NCBI GenBank assembly: GCA_004791255.1
Contig: SRUQ01000002.1
Coordinates: forward strand, 434,001-498,000
Source of the DNA: a bacterium M00.F.Ca.ET.205.01.1.1
GTDB taxonomy: Bacteria > Pseudomonadota > Alphaproteobacteria > Rhizobiales > Rhizobiaceae
DNA: 64,000 nt
Direction: 5' to 3'
Each line of letters begins with the position of its first letter. Positions within the stretch are counted from its first letter, which is position 1. Position numbers and translations under genes: made by a program. Shown here in pieces: positions 51,933 through 60,470 of this stretch. Under the pieces are notes generated by a model. It did not search any database. It saw only the letters and a list, made by a program, of their open reading frames with translations, and was not told the DNA's origin.

Positions 51933-52685
51933 ATGCCTGAACTGTTCCATCGAAAGATCGAGCGGACGGCCGTCGGATTCCTTCTGGCCATCATCGCCGC
52001 CGCCAGCGTCGGCGGCATTGTCGAAATCGCGCCTCTGTTCACCATTCACGAGACGGTCGAAGATGCACCCGACATGCGTCTGTATACGCCGCTCGAGGTG
52101 GCGGGCCGCGACATTTACGTTCGCGAAGGCTGCTATGCGTGCCACAGCCAGATGATCCGTACTCTGAGCGACGAGGTCGACCGCTACGGGCCGTACTCGC
52201 TTGCTGTGGAATCGAAGTACGACCACCCCATGCTATGGGGATCAAAGCGCACAGGTCCGGACCTGGCGCGCATCGGCGGCAAATACTCCGACATCTGGCA
52301 CGTGACCCATCTTTCAAATCCTCGCGCGGTAGTTCCGGAATCCAACATGCCGGCTTACGCATTCCTGGCGCGCACGCCATTGGAGGTGGACGATCTGGGC
52401 TTGCATCTTGCGACTCTGAGGGAAGTCGGCGTGCCTTACACCGACGACATGATCAACAACGCCGCGAGAGATGCCTTCGGACAGGCAACTCCCGATACCG
52501 ATTTTGCCGCAGGCGTGACGAAGCGCTATGGCGACAAGACGCAGGTAAGTGCTTTCGACGGTGTCACGACCGAGGTGACCGAGATGGATGCGTTGATTGC
52601 ATACCTGCAGGTGCTCGGGCGACTGACGGATGCCGCCTACAAACAAACCGCGGCGCCGGAAAAGGCACCCGACACGCAGAACTGA
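51933..52685 (+). CDS. ccoO: cbb3 oxidase mono-haem cytochrome c subunit CcoO/FixO
   Basis: 250 residues. One N-terminal helix (TAVGFLLAIIAAASVGGIVE), then a haem c site C67-YA-C70-H71 in REGCYACHSQMIRTL, and the axial Met region ESNMPAYAFLARTPL. The order GPDLARIGGKYSDIWHVTHL is diagnostic for CcoO. It follows ccoN by six bases. Confidence 0.96.
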   Translation: MPELFHRKIERTAVGFLLAIIAAASVGGIVEIAPLFTIHETVEDAPDMRLYTPLEVAGRDIYVREGCYACHSQMIRTLSDEVDRYGPYSLAVESKYDHPMLWGSKRTGPDLARIGGKYSDIWHVTHLSNPRAVVPESNMPAYAFLARTPLEVDDLGLHLATLREVGVPYTDDMINNAARDAFGQATPDTDFAAGVTKRYGDKTQVSAFDGVTTEVTEMDALIAYLQVLGRLTDAAYKQTAAPEKAPDTQN

Positions 52686-52707
52686 CGAAACTGACAGGGA
52701 ACGCATC

Positions 52708-52878
52708 ATGGAGATGAACCACGACACGCTCGTCGCGTTTTCGAAGAGTTGGGGGTTGTTCTACCTGATCGCATTCGCCATCGGCGTATGCGTTTATACG
52801 TTCTGGCCGTCGAACAAGAAACGGTTTCGTGAGGCCAAGAAGGACATTCTCGATCGGGACGACACGCCATGGCAGTAG
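52708..52878 (+). CDS. ccoQ: cbb3 oxidase small subunit CcoQ/FixQ
   Basis: 56 residues from ATG 52708: MEMNHDTLVAFSKSWGLFYL, one membrane helix to about residue 33, then a charged tail with RFREAKKDILDRDDTPWQ, typical of CcoQ. It overlaps ccoP by ten bases. It stabilises the CcoP-CcoNO association. Confidence 0.92.
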   Translation: MEMNHDTLVAFSKSWGLFYLIAFAIGVCVYTFWPSNKKRFREAKKDILDRDDTPWQ

Positions 52879-53750
52879 AGGAAGTTGATCCCCTAACCGG
52901 TCGCGTGACGACCGGCCATGAATGGAATGGCATCAAAGAACTTGACACCCCGGTGCCGAGGGGCGTGCTGATCTTCTTGATCGTCACGCACATCTTTGCT
53001 GTGATCTGGTGGTTCGTGATGCCCACATGGCCTCTCGGGACGACCTACACCAAGGGCTTGCTCGACACCGATCAGCGCAAGATCGTCGAAGAGAAGCTTG
53101 TTGAAGCGAATGCGGCGAGAGCGCCGTGGGTCGACGCGATCGAAAAATCAAGCTTTGACGAGATCCTGGCAAATCCTCAGCTCATGGAGGTTGTCAAAGA
53201 AACGGGCCATCGGCTTTTCGGCGACAACTGCGCGGCCTGCCACGGCCGCGATGGCAAGGGTGGCAAGAATTATCCCGATCTGACGGACCACGACTGGATA
53301 TGGGGCGGTGGACCGGAAACGATCGCGGAGACAATGCGGATCGGCGTCAATTCCAGCAATCCGCAAAGCCGGGTATCGCAGATGCCTTCATTCGGGCGAG
53401 ATGAGATGTTGGACCCTTTGCAGGTCAGGAACGTAGCCGCCTACGTGCACTCACTCAGCACCCCCTCGGATTCCACGCCCGATAGTATCGCCACGATAGA
53501 GGCGGGCCGACAGGTCTTCCTCGCAACTTGTGCCGCCTGCCATGGCGAAGATGCCAAAGGCAAAAAGGACATGGGAGCGCCAAATCTGACCGACCAATAC
53601 TGGATCTATGGTGGGGACCTGGAAACGATCGTCACGACTGTCCATGGTGGCCGCCAGGGACACATGCCCACATGGGACGAGCGCTTGACCCCGGCCGAGA
53701 TCAAGATTCTTGCGCTCTATGTCTATCAGCTCGGCGTCGAGAACCCCTGA
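52869..53750 (+). CDS. ccoP: cbb3 oxidase di-haem cytochrome c subunit CcoP/FixP
   Basis: 293 residues. N-terminal EWNGIKELDTPVPRG signature and one helix, then two haem c sites: C121-AA-C124-H in DNCAACHGRDGKG and C221-AA-C224-H in ATCAACHGEDAKG, with axial Met in SQMPSFG and HMPTWDERLTPAE. It delivers electrons to CcoO/CcoN. Confidence 0.96.
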   Translation: MAVEEVDPLTGRVTTGHEWNGIKELDTPVPRGVLIFLIVTHIFAVIWWFVMPTWPLGTTYTKGLLDTDQRKIVEEKLVEANAARAPWVDAIEKSSFDEILANPQLMEVVKETGHRLFGDNCAACHGRDGKGGKNYPDLTDHDWIWGGGPETIAETMRIGVNSSNPQSRVSQMPSFGRDEMLDPLQVRNVAAYVHSLSTPSDSTPDSIATIEAGRQVFLATCAACHGEDAKGKKDMGAPNLTDQYWIYGGDLETIVTTVHGGRQGHMPTWDERLTPAEIKILALYVYQLGVENP

Positions 53751-53754
53751 CGGG

Positions 53755-53961
53755 ATGAACATGAAGGAACCATCTGGACAGAAGCGTTCACGCATTTCGC
53801 TGCTTCTATGGCTGCTGATTCCGGCCGCAACGCTGCTGTTTTGTGGGGCGAACGCGCACCTGATCTATGTGGCGTTCGCGTCGCAGCCGGAATGCGTAAG
53901 CCATCTGAAAGCGCCGGACCCAAGTACGGGTCGATTCAGGGCGGCGAATTCTGACTGCTGA
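53755..53961 (+). CDS. Small membrane protein (68 aa) after ccoP, in the usual ccoGH position
   Basis: From ATG 53755, four bases after ccoP: MNMKEPSGQKRSRISLLLWL, one helix, then NAHLIYVAFASQPECVSHLK and a short tail ending in SDC. The two cysteines and the segment after the helix could face the periplasm. It could be a minimal FixH-like assembly helper, but only the topology supports that. Confidence 0.6.
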   Translation: MNMKEPSGQKRSRISLLLWLLIPAATLLFCGANAHLIYVAFASQPECVSHLKAPDPSTGRFRAANSDC

Positions 53962-53991
53962 CAGCAACGGACGCAATCGTGAGGTAGAAAC

Positions 53992-54798
53992 ATGAGCGAT
54001 GCCAACAAGCCCTACGGATTGCTGAACCAACTGTCAGGCATCGAGGAGACTCGCAATCCCGAGCGTCAGCGTCACTTGCCGGCGAGCACGGCATTTGCCT
54101 GGCTCGCAGCGGGCTGGCGTGACCTCAAGGTCGCGCCAGGACTGAGCCTCGCCTATGGGCTGTCGGTCTTCATCGTTTCCATCGTTTCCGTCTGGACAAT
54201 GTTCGTTCTTGGTTGGGACTATATTCTATTCCCGGCCCTCGCCGGCTTCATGATCGTGGCGCCAGCAGTAGCGGTCGGGCTCTACGCGAAGAGCCGAGCC
54301 ATCGAAGAGGGCGAAGTGCCGACGCTGGGTGGGATGCTGCGCGTCAAGCCCAGTGCCGGCGCCCAGATCTTCTTCACCGGGGTTCTCCTTTGCCTGCTCA
54401 TGCTTTTATGGATGCGCGCGGCAGTCTTGCTCTATGCGCTGTTCTTCGGCGTGCGGCCATTTCCTGGGTTGGATCATATAGTGGGAATGCTTTTCACGAC
54501 CCCGATAGGCCTCGCCATGCTTGTCGTCGGAACACTCGTCGGCGGGCTGTTCGCCGCCTTCGGCTTCGCAATCAGCGTCTTTTCCGTCCCCATGCTGCTC
54601 GACCAACGCACCGACGCGCTCACGGCAATGGCGTCCAGCATGGCCATCGTTTGGAACAATCTCCAACCAATGATCATGTGGGGAGCCGTCGTGCTTGCCC
54701 TGTTCGCGTTGAGCGTGGCAACGGCCCTGGTCGGGCTGATCGTCATCTTCCCCCTGCTTGGCCATGCTACCTGGCATGCGTATAAGGCCATGCGTTGA
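53992..54798 (+). CDS. DUF2189 family membrane protein
   Basis: 268 residues, about six membrane helices. Begins with a cytoplasmic segment (RHLPASTAFAWLAAGWRDLK) diagnostic of DUF2189, then VAPGLSLAYGLSVFIVSIVS, FPALAGFMIVAPAVAVGLYA, and ends LGHATWHAYKAMR. DUF2189 proteins occur near cbb3 oxidase genes in Rhizobiales; the role is unknown. It sits between ccoP and ccoI, where fixG and fixH are expected. Confidence 0.85.
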   Translation: MSDANKPYGLLNQLSGIEETRNPERQRHLPASTAFAWLAAGWRDLKVAPGLSLAYGLSVFIVSIVSVWTMFVLGWDYILFPALAGFMIVAPAVAVGLYAKSRAIEEGEVPTLGGMLRVKPSAGAQIFFTGVLLCLLMLLWMRAAVLLYALFFGVRPFPGLDHIVGMLFTTPIGLAMLVVGTLVGGLFAAFGFAISVFSVPMLLDQRTDALTAMASSMAIVWNNLQPMIMWGAVVLALFALSVATALVGLIVIFPLLGHATWHAYKAMR

Positions 54799-54812
54799 GG
54801 ATAGGCTAAGCG

Positions 54813-57089
54813 ATGTCCTGCTGCTCGCCCGCCGACGTAAGGCTCGAAATCGAAGTCGCGCGCTCGGTCGCGTCGGAGGAACTCTTCTTCGCCAGCCGCG
54901 ATCTCGGCGACGGGACGCGTCAGACAGACCTTTCGGTACCCGGCATGCACTGCGGGGCGTGCATTGCGGCCGTCGAAAAGAAGCTGTCGGCGCTCGATGG
55001 TGTAGCGAACGCGCGCGTTAATCTATCCACAAGGCGAGTCGCCGTCCGGTGGCGCCCGGTTGACGGCGCCGCTCCGGACCTGATCGGCACGTTGGGAAAG
55101 ATCGGCTACCCGGCGCACCTGTTTTCTTTCGACGCAGACGCAAAGGACCCGGAACTGTCGCGCCTGCTCAAGGCGCTGGCCGTGGCGGGATTCTGCGCCA
55201 TGAACATCATGCTGTTGTCGGTGTCCGTCTGGTCCGGCGCCACCGGGCAAACACGGCAAGCGTTCCATTTCCTCTCGGCGGCTCTGGCGCTTCCGGCTAT
55301 CCTGTATTCCGGCCGCATCTTCTATCTGTCGGCGTGGTCGGCACTGCGACACCTCCGGACGAACATGGATGTGCCAATCTCAATCGGCGTGACGCTCGCT
55401 TTCGCTCTTAGCCTCTACGATACCATGCATGGCGCGCCGTACGCCTATTTCGACGCAGCGACGACCCTCCTGTTCTTCCTTCTGATCGGGCGCACACTCG
55501 ATCATATGATGCGCGAGAAGGCGCGATCCGCAGTCGCTGGACTTGCCCGGCTTGCGCCCATCGGGGCCACAGTCGTTGAGACGGATGGAACGAGACGTTA
55601 CGTCGCGACGACGATGATCGAACCCGGGACGACCCTCTTCATCGCTCCCGGGGATCGAATCCCGGTCGATGGGGTCGTGGAGACCGGAAACTCCGAGCTC
55701 GACTGCTCTCTGGTTTCGGGCGAAAGCGCGCCTTTTGCGGCGTCAGCGGGGACCGCGCTCCGGGCTGGCCTGATGAACCTCACTGGCCCGCTCACGATGA
55801 AGGCTACCGCGCGAGCGGAAGACTCTTTCCTGGCCGAAATGGTCCGGATGATGGAAGCTGCCGAAGGCGGACGGGCTAGTTACCGCCGGCTGGCGGATCG
55901 CGCTGCTGCGCTCTATTCGCCTGTCGTCCATACGATCGCCCTGCTATCTTTGGTCGGCTGGCTCTTCGCCTCCGGTGACTGGCATCGCTCGATAGCCGTC
56001 GCCATCTCTGTTCTCATCGTAACATGCCCCTGCGCGCTCGGTCTTGCCGTTCCCATTGTTCAAGTCGTTGCCGCGCGGTGCCTCTTTGAGCTGGGTATCA
56101 TGGTGAAGGATGGCTCCGCACTCGAGCGTCTTGCCGAGGCTGACACCGTCCTGTTCGACAAGACCGGAGTGCTCACTCTCGGAAAGCCGGTCCTGGCCAA
56201 TGCAGCCGAGATCGCGCCAGCTGCCCTTGGCATTGCCGCCGCCATCGCAGTCGGGTCCCGACACCCATCTGCCACGGCGATCGCGGCTGCCGGAGTGGGC
56301 CGGCCGGCACAGCCCTTTGCTTTCGACGACGTAAAGGAGATCCCGGGCCTTGGCCTGGAAGCCTGGGCACAAGGCGCCGTCTATCGTCTTGGTCGCCATG
56401 ATTGGGCGACTGGCCACAGTGCGCAAGATGAACAAAACTCAGCATCGGTCACTGTATTGACGAAAGACGGGGAGTGGCTGGCGACGTTCTTGATCGAGGA
56501 CGATATCCGCCCTGGTGCAGAACAGGTAGTCCGCGCTCTCAAAAGTGCCGGATTGCAAGTGGGTATCGTTTCTGGCGACCGGCGGCAGCCGGTACAGATG
56601 CTGGCGAGGCGGTTTGACATCGACCAAGTCGAGGCCGAGCTGCTTCCGGCCGGAAAACTCGTCCGCATCGAAGAGCTTGCTGGTTGCGGCAGCCGGGTCC
56701 TGATGGTCGGAGACGGGTTGAACGATGGGCCAGCGCTGGCCGCCGCCCACGTCTCCATGGCGCCAAGCACGGCAGTCGACATTGGCCGAAACGCTGCAGA
56801 CTTCGTTTTCCTTGCCGAGAGTCTTTCGGCCGTGACTCAGGCTCTCGGTATCTCAAAAAGGGCGGGGAAATTGATCCGGCAGAATTTTGCGCTTGCCGTC
56901 GCCTATAACGCCTTGGCGGTGCCGATAGCCGTTGCGGGCTACGTGACCCCGCTCTTGGCAGCTCTCGCAATGTCGATGTCGTCGCTGCTGGTGGTGGCGA
57001 ATGCAATGCGACTGCGGCCCAATGTTCCAACCGCGCCCGTGACGCGCCCTCGCCTCTCGACGTCAATGCACGTGGCTGCTGGTCGATGA
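54813..57089 (+). CDS. ccoI: Copper-exporting P1B-type ATPase CcoI/FixI
   Basis: 758 residues. An N-terminal CC-containing segment (MSCCSPADV), heavy-metal domain GMHCGACIAAVEKKL, eight membrane helices, actuator VSGESAPFAA, transmembrane copper site VTCPCALGLAVP, phosphorylation site DKTGVLTLG, and hinge VGDGLNDGPALAAA. It moves Cu(I) outward to supply CuB of the cbb3 oxidase. The last four bases contain the start of ccoS. Confidence 0.93.
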   Translation: MSCCSPADVRLEIEVARSVASEELFFASRDLGDGTRQTDLSVPGMHCGACIAAVEKKLSALDGVANARVNLSTRRVAVRWRPVDGAAPDLIGTLGKIGYPAHLFSFDADAKDPELSRLLKALAVAGFCAMNIMLLSVSVWSGATGQTRQAFHFLSAALALPAILYSGRIFYLSAWSALRHLRTNMDVPISIGVTLAFALSLYDTMHGAPYAYFDAATTLLFFLLIGRTLDHMMREKARSAVAGLARLAPIGATVVETDGTRRYVATTMIEPGTTLFIAPGDRIPVDGVVETGNSELDCSLVSGESAPFAASAGTALRAGLMNLTGPLTMKATARAEDSFLAEMVRMMEAAEGGRASYRRLADRAAALYSPVVHTIALLSLVGWLFASGDWHRSIAVAISVLIVTCPCALGLAVPIVQVVAARCLFELGIMVKDGSALERLAEADTVLFDKTGVLTLGKPVLANAAEIAPAALGIAAAIAVGSRHPSATAIAAAGVGRPAQPFAFDDVKEIPGLGLEAWAQGAVYRLGRHDWATGHSAQDEQNSASVTVLTKDGEWLATFLIEDDIRPGAEQVVRALKSAGLQVGIVSGDRRQPVQMLARRFDIDQVEAELLPAGKLVRIEELAGCGSRVLMVGDGLNDGPALAAAHVSMAPSTAVDIGRNAADFVFLAESLSAVTQALGISKRAGKLIRQNFALAVAYNALAVPIAVAGYVTPLLAALAMSMSSLLVVANAMRLRPNVPTAPVTRPRLSTSMHVAAGR

Positions 57090-57235
57090 ATTACCTCGTC
57101 GTCCTCGTCCCGGTCGCCATTCTACTGGGGTTAGCCGGGCTTGCCGCTTTCCTTTGGTCCCTGCGGGCTGGGCAGTACGAAGATTTGGATGGCGCGGCGG
57201 AACGAATCCTCCACGACGATGAGGACAGGCCATAG
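57086..57235 (+). CDS. ccoS: cbb3 oxidase assembly protein CcoS/FixS
   Basis: 49 residues from ATG 57086 (ATGA overlap with ccoI) to TAG 57233-57235: MNYLVVLVPVAILLGLAGLA, one helix, then the diagnostic FLWSLRAGQYEDLDGAAERI and LHDDEDRP. Needed for cofactor insertion into CcoN. Ends the cco operon. Confidence 0.92.
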   Translation: MNYLVVLVPVAILLGLAGLAAFLWSLRAGQYEDLDGAAERILHDDEDRP

Positions 57236-57240
57236 GGTGA

Positions 57241-57330
57241 AACCAGGCGCTCGCCGGTGAGGTTGCCGCCCTCGGCATCAAGGTGACCTTGGTCGAACCG
57301 GCGGGCTTCGCCACCGAGTGGGCTGTCCTT
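57241..57330 (+). pseudogene. Short-chain dehydrogenase fragment
   Basis: About 30 codons read NQALAGEVAALGIKVTLVEP and AGFATEWAVL, the typical segment after the SDR catalytic Tyr-x-x-x-Lys. There is no start, Rossmann motif or downstream SDR sequence, so this is a remnant. Confidence 0.55.
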
Positions 57331-57489
57331 CCCGCGGCAATAGGCGACTGCCCACAAAGCGGGAGGCATAATTGCCAAGGCAACGTTGCGGACCTCATCC
57401 GGACGCTCCCGCTTCACTTCATCGAGTGATCGAGCTGCCATAGTTCACGCAGCAGCCGTCGACCTCTGCGGTCCGCCGCAGAAAAAAGG

Positions 57490-57606
57490 TCACGCCGCGG
57501 CTTCGCTAACCGTCGGCACGCACGCCGCATCGGCGCTGCACTCGTCTGCGAGATAGCTGATCAGCGCATCCATGCAGGGGAAGTTGTCACAGCAGATCAA
57601 CGTCGC
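57490..57606 (-). pseudogene. C-terminal fragment of an ArsR-family repressor
   Basis: The minus strand reads TLICCDNFPCMDALISYLAD, then ECSADAACVPTVSEAAA and a stop at 57490. CCDNF-x-CMDAL-x-x-YL and a late Cys pair are typical of the C-terminus of ArsR-type metalloregulators. The DNA-binding part is missing. Confidence 0.45.
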
Positions 57607-57697
57607 TTCGCGCTCCGCCGATGGTCAGCATCGACAGAGCGAAGGCGCGACCCGGTCAATGCGATCTCGGCGAAGCAGGCAGTATCGCAAAGGGCAT

Positions 57698-57970
57698 CTA
57701 GAGATTTAGCCTGCATTCCCTGAAGAACCCGGCGTTCGGGCAGAATTCGGCGAGGCTGGCAAGATCGCTGCCACGTTCCAGCCAATCGCGGCAGTCGCGG
57801 TGGAAAGAGCAGCCCAGGCACGTGTTTCGCGCATCCGCCATCACCGTTCCGCCGCATTTGCGAGCCGCCACGATCGGATCGACGCGCATCCGCTCCATGA
57901 CAAGGTCCATGAGCGCGAATTGCCGCCAAACCCTCTCAGACTGCGACCATTGTCGTTGACCAGACCGCAT
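57698..57970 (-). CDS. DUF6455 family protein
   Basis: 90 residues: MDLVMERMRVDPIVAARKCG, then ARNTCLGCSFHRDCRDWLER and a terminal AEFCPNAGFFRECRLNL. The four-Cys pattern (CLGC, C, FCPNA) matches DUF6455, small redox or metal-binding proteins common in Rhizobiales microaerobic clusters. Function unknown. The start at 57970 is the first ATG; a later Met near 57910 would also retain the domain. Confidence 0.75.
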   Translation of the reverse strand: MRSGQRQWSQSERVWRQFALMDLVMERMRVDPIVAARKCGGTVMADARNTCLGCSFHRDCRDWLERGSDLASLAEFCPNAGFFRECRLNL

Positions 57971-58643
57971 GATGATCTTCCCCTGCCGGAGCGACCGCTT
58001 GTCCCCACTCTATCCGCGAACGTCCCGCAGTTCGATGTGTCGCGTCGCCGCGCCCTCGAGAGCCGGCGTGCTGCGCCCATCCGTCTGGCCCAACATTACT
58101 CGCAAGAAGACACCGCCTGCAGACGCGGACGCCTGGGACGGGGTGCCCGGAAAGTTCGATGCCCATTTCAGTGGTAAACCCGGCGATGGCGAGTGATCTG
58201 GCGCCCCATCCCTTACCACGCCCAGCACCAATAGGGCCAAGTGGACCGCCGCCGTCCAACGGGCAACGGTAGCCGGAACGGCCCGCCACGCCGATTTCGA
58301 TACTCTCGACGAATGGATGCCGTCGCTCTCGTCTTAGTAGACACAACCGCCTCGCGGAAGCTTGATGTCGCCGACCACACCTGATGGATTTTCCGAGTGC
58401 CGTCACACCTATCGTAGGAATTCCTGGGCATCTGGATGTCTGCGCCCCTTGAAACCTCCTGACAGAGCAAGACGACGATAACAAAAATGGTCGAAATCGC
58501 CCGCGTTGCCGCCGCCAACAACGCCGAATGGTGTGAATAATTGCTACTGGATACGGCTCACAACCTGTGCAATCACACAGTTTGCCAGCGCACGCGGTGA
58601 TTGACATATTGAGGTAGGAGGCGCGTGAGGAGAAACTCTCAAA
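57971..58643. other. Long intergenic region
   Basis: About 670 bases with only shadow frames (including a long antisense frame reaching 60002). No recognisable protein fragment was found. A 14-base palindrome at 58566-58579 is the only clear element. Confidence 0.5.
58566..58579. promoter_or_regulatory. Crp/Fnr-type palindrome upstream of the gene at 58644
   Basis: TGTGCAATCACACA, extended by C and G to 16 bases, has 14-base FNR-family geometry with TGTG/CACA halves. Centred about 71 bases before the ATG at 58644. The regulator is uncertain. Confidence 0.4.
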
Positions 58644-58925
58644 ATGGCAGACAAGCGACTCATGAAGGCAAGCGACATCCCTGCCTTCGTGGACAGAGTG
58701 ATCATGGCCGGCTGTGACATCTGTGCCATTGGCCATTTCAACTATTGCCTGGGCGACCTCGAGGAAATGGTGGCGGCGGATGACGAACTCCTGCGCATAG
58801 GCGAAGAATTTGGCGATCGCGATTTTCTGCAACCTGAGATCGTCGCCTACTTGCGAACCATCGGGCGGTACATAGACCCCGGCTCGTTGGCATCGCATTG
58901 GTCGGAGAACGGAAAAGCGCAGTAG
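58644..58925 (+). CDS. Hypothetical Cys-containing protein, 93 aa
   Basis: Soluble, acidic product: MADKRLMKASDIPAFVDRVI, then MAGCDICAIGHFNYCLGDLE and a C-terminal helix (FLQPEIVAYLRTIGRYIDPG). The CDIC plus further Cys suggests metal or redox binding. No family recognised. An upstream palindrome suggests Crp/Fnr-type control. Confidence 0.6.
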   Translation: MADKRLMKASDIPAFVDRVIMAGCDICAIGHFNYCLGDLEEMVAADDELLRIGEEFGDRDFLQPEIVAYLRTIGRYIDPGSLASHWSENGKAQ

Positions 58926-59239
58926 GCGCTTCTCTACCCTGGCTTCCCCCGTCGAGCCTACGACCAACTTCACGGCATTGATCATTCGCGGCCGCCCGCC
59001 AGCTTCCCGCATAGATGGTCTGGAACCCAAGCCTGGAGCAGCCGTCACGCATCCCGTCAAGCGCTGACGCGCGCAGTCCGCAAGGGCGTGAGCGAAGCGT
59101 CCCTTGCGGAAGAGCACGACTGCGCTAGGGACCGACCAGCGTCGAGGCCCGCGCAGCGACCTAACTCCCCGCGAAAGGATTCCTTGCATCGGTTCGAGGC
59201 CCAGGCCTGAAACATAACCGCTCTCCGAGGAGTCGCGGC
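58926..59239. other. Intergenic region without supported gene
   Basis: 314 bases; a short open stretch (GLEPKPGAAVTHPVKR then stop) may be decayed coding sequence. Nothing else recognised. Confidence 0.4.
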
Positions 59240-60349
59240 TCATTTCTTCCTTGTGTCGCCATCGCGCTGCGGGCTGGTAGAACAAGCTCTTTTGCTGTTC
59301 AGAACGCGGACCAGCCCGCGCAGCATGCCGAAGAAGGTGATGGCCCAAGCCGACAGGGCGATGTAGAGGAAGGCGCGCGGCAGCGGCGTGAGGAAACCGA
59401 ATTCCATGGCGTGGTCCATCTGCCAGGTAGAAGCGGCATACATGCCGAGCGGAAACACGGCACCCCAGTAGAGCGGGTCGTAGCGGAACGGAAAGCGTTC
59501 GTAGCCGTAGCGCCAGATCGCCAGCAGAAGGAGCATGGGAATCCACCAGGTCCCCGTCGCCCAGTAGAAGACGGTGAATCCTTTCAGGAAAGGCAACAGC
59601 GACATCAGGTAGGGCGCGTGCGGGGCGTTCAGGATCAGCAGCGAGCCGGCCAACGTCGAGATGGCCATCGCCCCCATGTTGATCCAGTAAGGCGGCGCCA
59701 AGTCGCCCGGCGAAAAACGAAAGAAGGCATAGCGGTAGAAGATCAGCGACATCATCCAGATGTAGAGCATGCCGCCCCACAGCCACATCGACAGGGCCAC
59801 GAGGTTGAGCTCGAGCCGGAAGGGCTGGTCGATGCGTGCCGCCAGCAGCGCGCTGGATACCGACAGCGCCTGCGTCGCCACCACCGCCAACAGCCAGCCG
59901 CCGTTGATGCCCTCGTCGAGAGTCGGCTTCTCGCGCCGAACGGTGAAGGCGGTGAAAATCGTGTAGGTCAGGCACACCCAGAGCAGGATGGCCAGCATCC
60001 ACAGGGCCTTACCGACGACGATGTTCTCGCGCAGCACCATGAACTGGCTGGCGAGGATGCCGGTGCCGGCCACCGTGGTGAAGTAACCCGGCCCGGTCAG
60101 GTGGGCGACCATATCGCCGAAGAAGCGACGCGGATAGTGCCAGGCCCGCAAGGCGTACAATACGCACAAAACGGCATATTGCCCGATATTGAGATAGAAC
60201 AGACCGAGCGCAATCGTGTCGTGCTGCATCATGAAGGCCGCCAGCGAGATGATGCCTGTGGCCATGACCAGTCCGAAATAGGCGGGCGACATCTCGGCAA
60301 GGCCTGAAAACACTTCTCCCGCCTGCTCGGCTCGGCCGCTGGCCGTCAT
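59240..60349 (-). CDS. TDT (TehA/Mae1-like) family membrane transporter
   Basis: 369 residues from ATG 60349 (AGGA upstream). About ten membrane helices, starting with the family opener SPAYFGLVMATGIISLAAFM and continuing with HLTGPGYFTTVAGTGILASQ and YWINMGAMAISTLAGSLLIL. The TDT family includes TehA and SLAC1 anion channels and dicarboxylate/sulfite exporters; the substrate is not predictable here. It lies 121 bases downstream of the P450 gene on the same strand and may be co-transcribed. The frame can be extended to 60541 but that part is Arg-rich and unsupported. Confidence 0.8.
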   Translation of the reverse strand: MTASGRAEQAGEVFSGLAEMSPAYFGLVMATGIISLAAFMMQHDTIALGLFYLNIGQYAVLCVLYALRAWHYPRRFFGDMVAHLTGPGYFTTVAGTGILASQFMVLRENIVVGKALWMLAILLWVCLTYTIFTAFTVRREKPTLDEGINGGWLLAVVATQALSVSSALLAARIDQPFRLELNLVALSMWLWGGMLYIWMMSLIFYRYAFFRFSPGDLAPPYWINMGAMAISTLAGSLLILNAPHAPYLMSLLPFLKGFTVFYWATGTWWIPMLLLLAIWRYGYERFPFRYDPLYWGAVFPLGMYAASTWQMDHAMEFGFLTPLPRAFLYIALSAWAITFFGMLRGLVRVLNSKRACSTSPQRDGDTRKK

Positions 60350-60470
60350 GGCTTCCTCGCCCACCGCGGCCCCGCCGCGCAGGCATCGGCCAAGGCGTCG
60401 CCCTCCCCGCCGGGACATGTCGGAAATGTGCCGCAAGCGCCGTTTGGACAAAGCGCGTCGCCTCCACAAA

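Noticed and set aside
57936..60002. 688-residue open frame on the minus strand
   Set aside because: It runs out of frame through the TDT transporter gene and antisense to the gene at 58644, with low-complexity, Arg/His-rich sequence and no domain.
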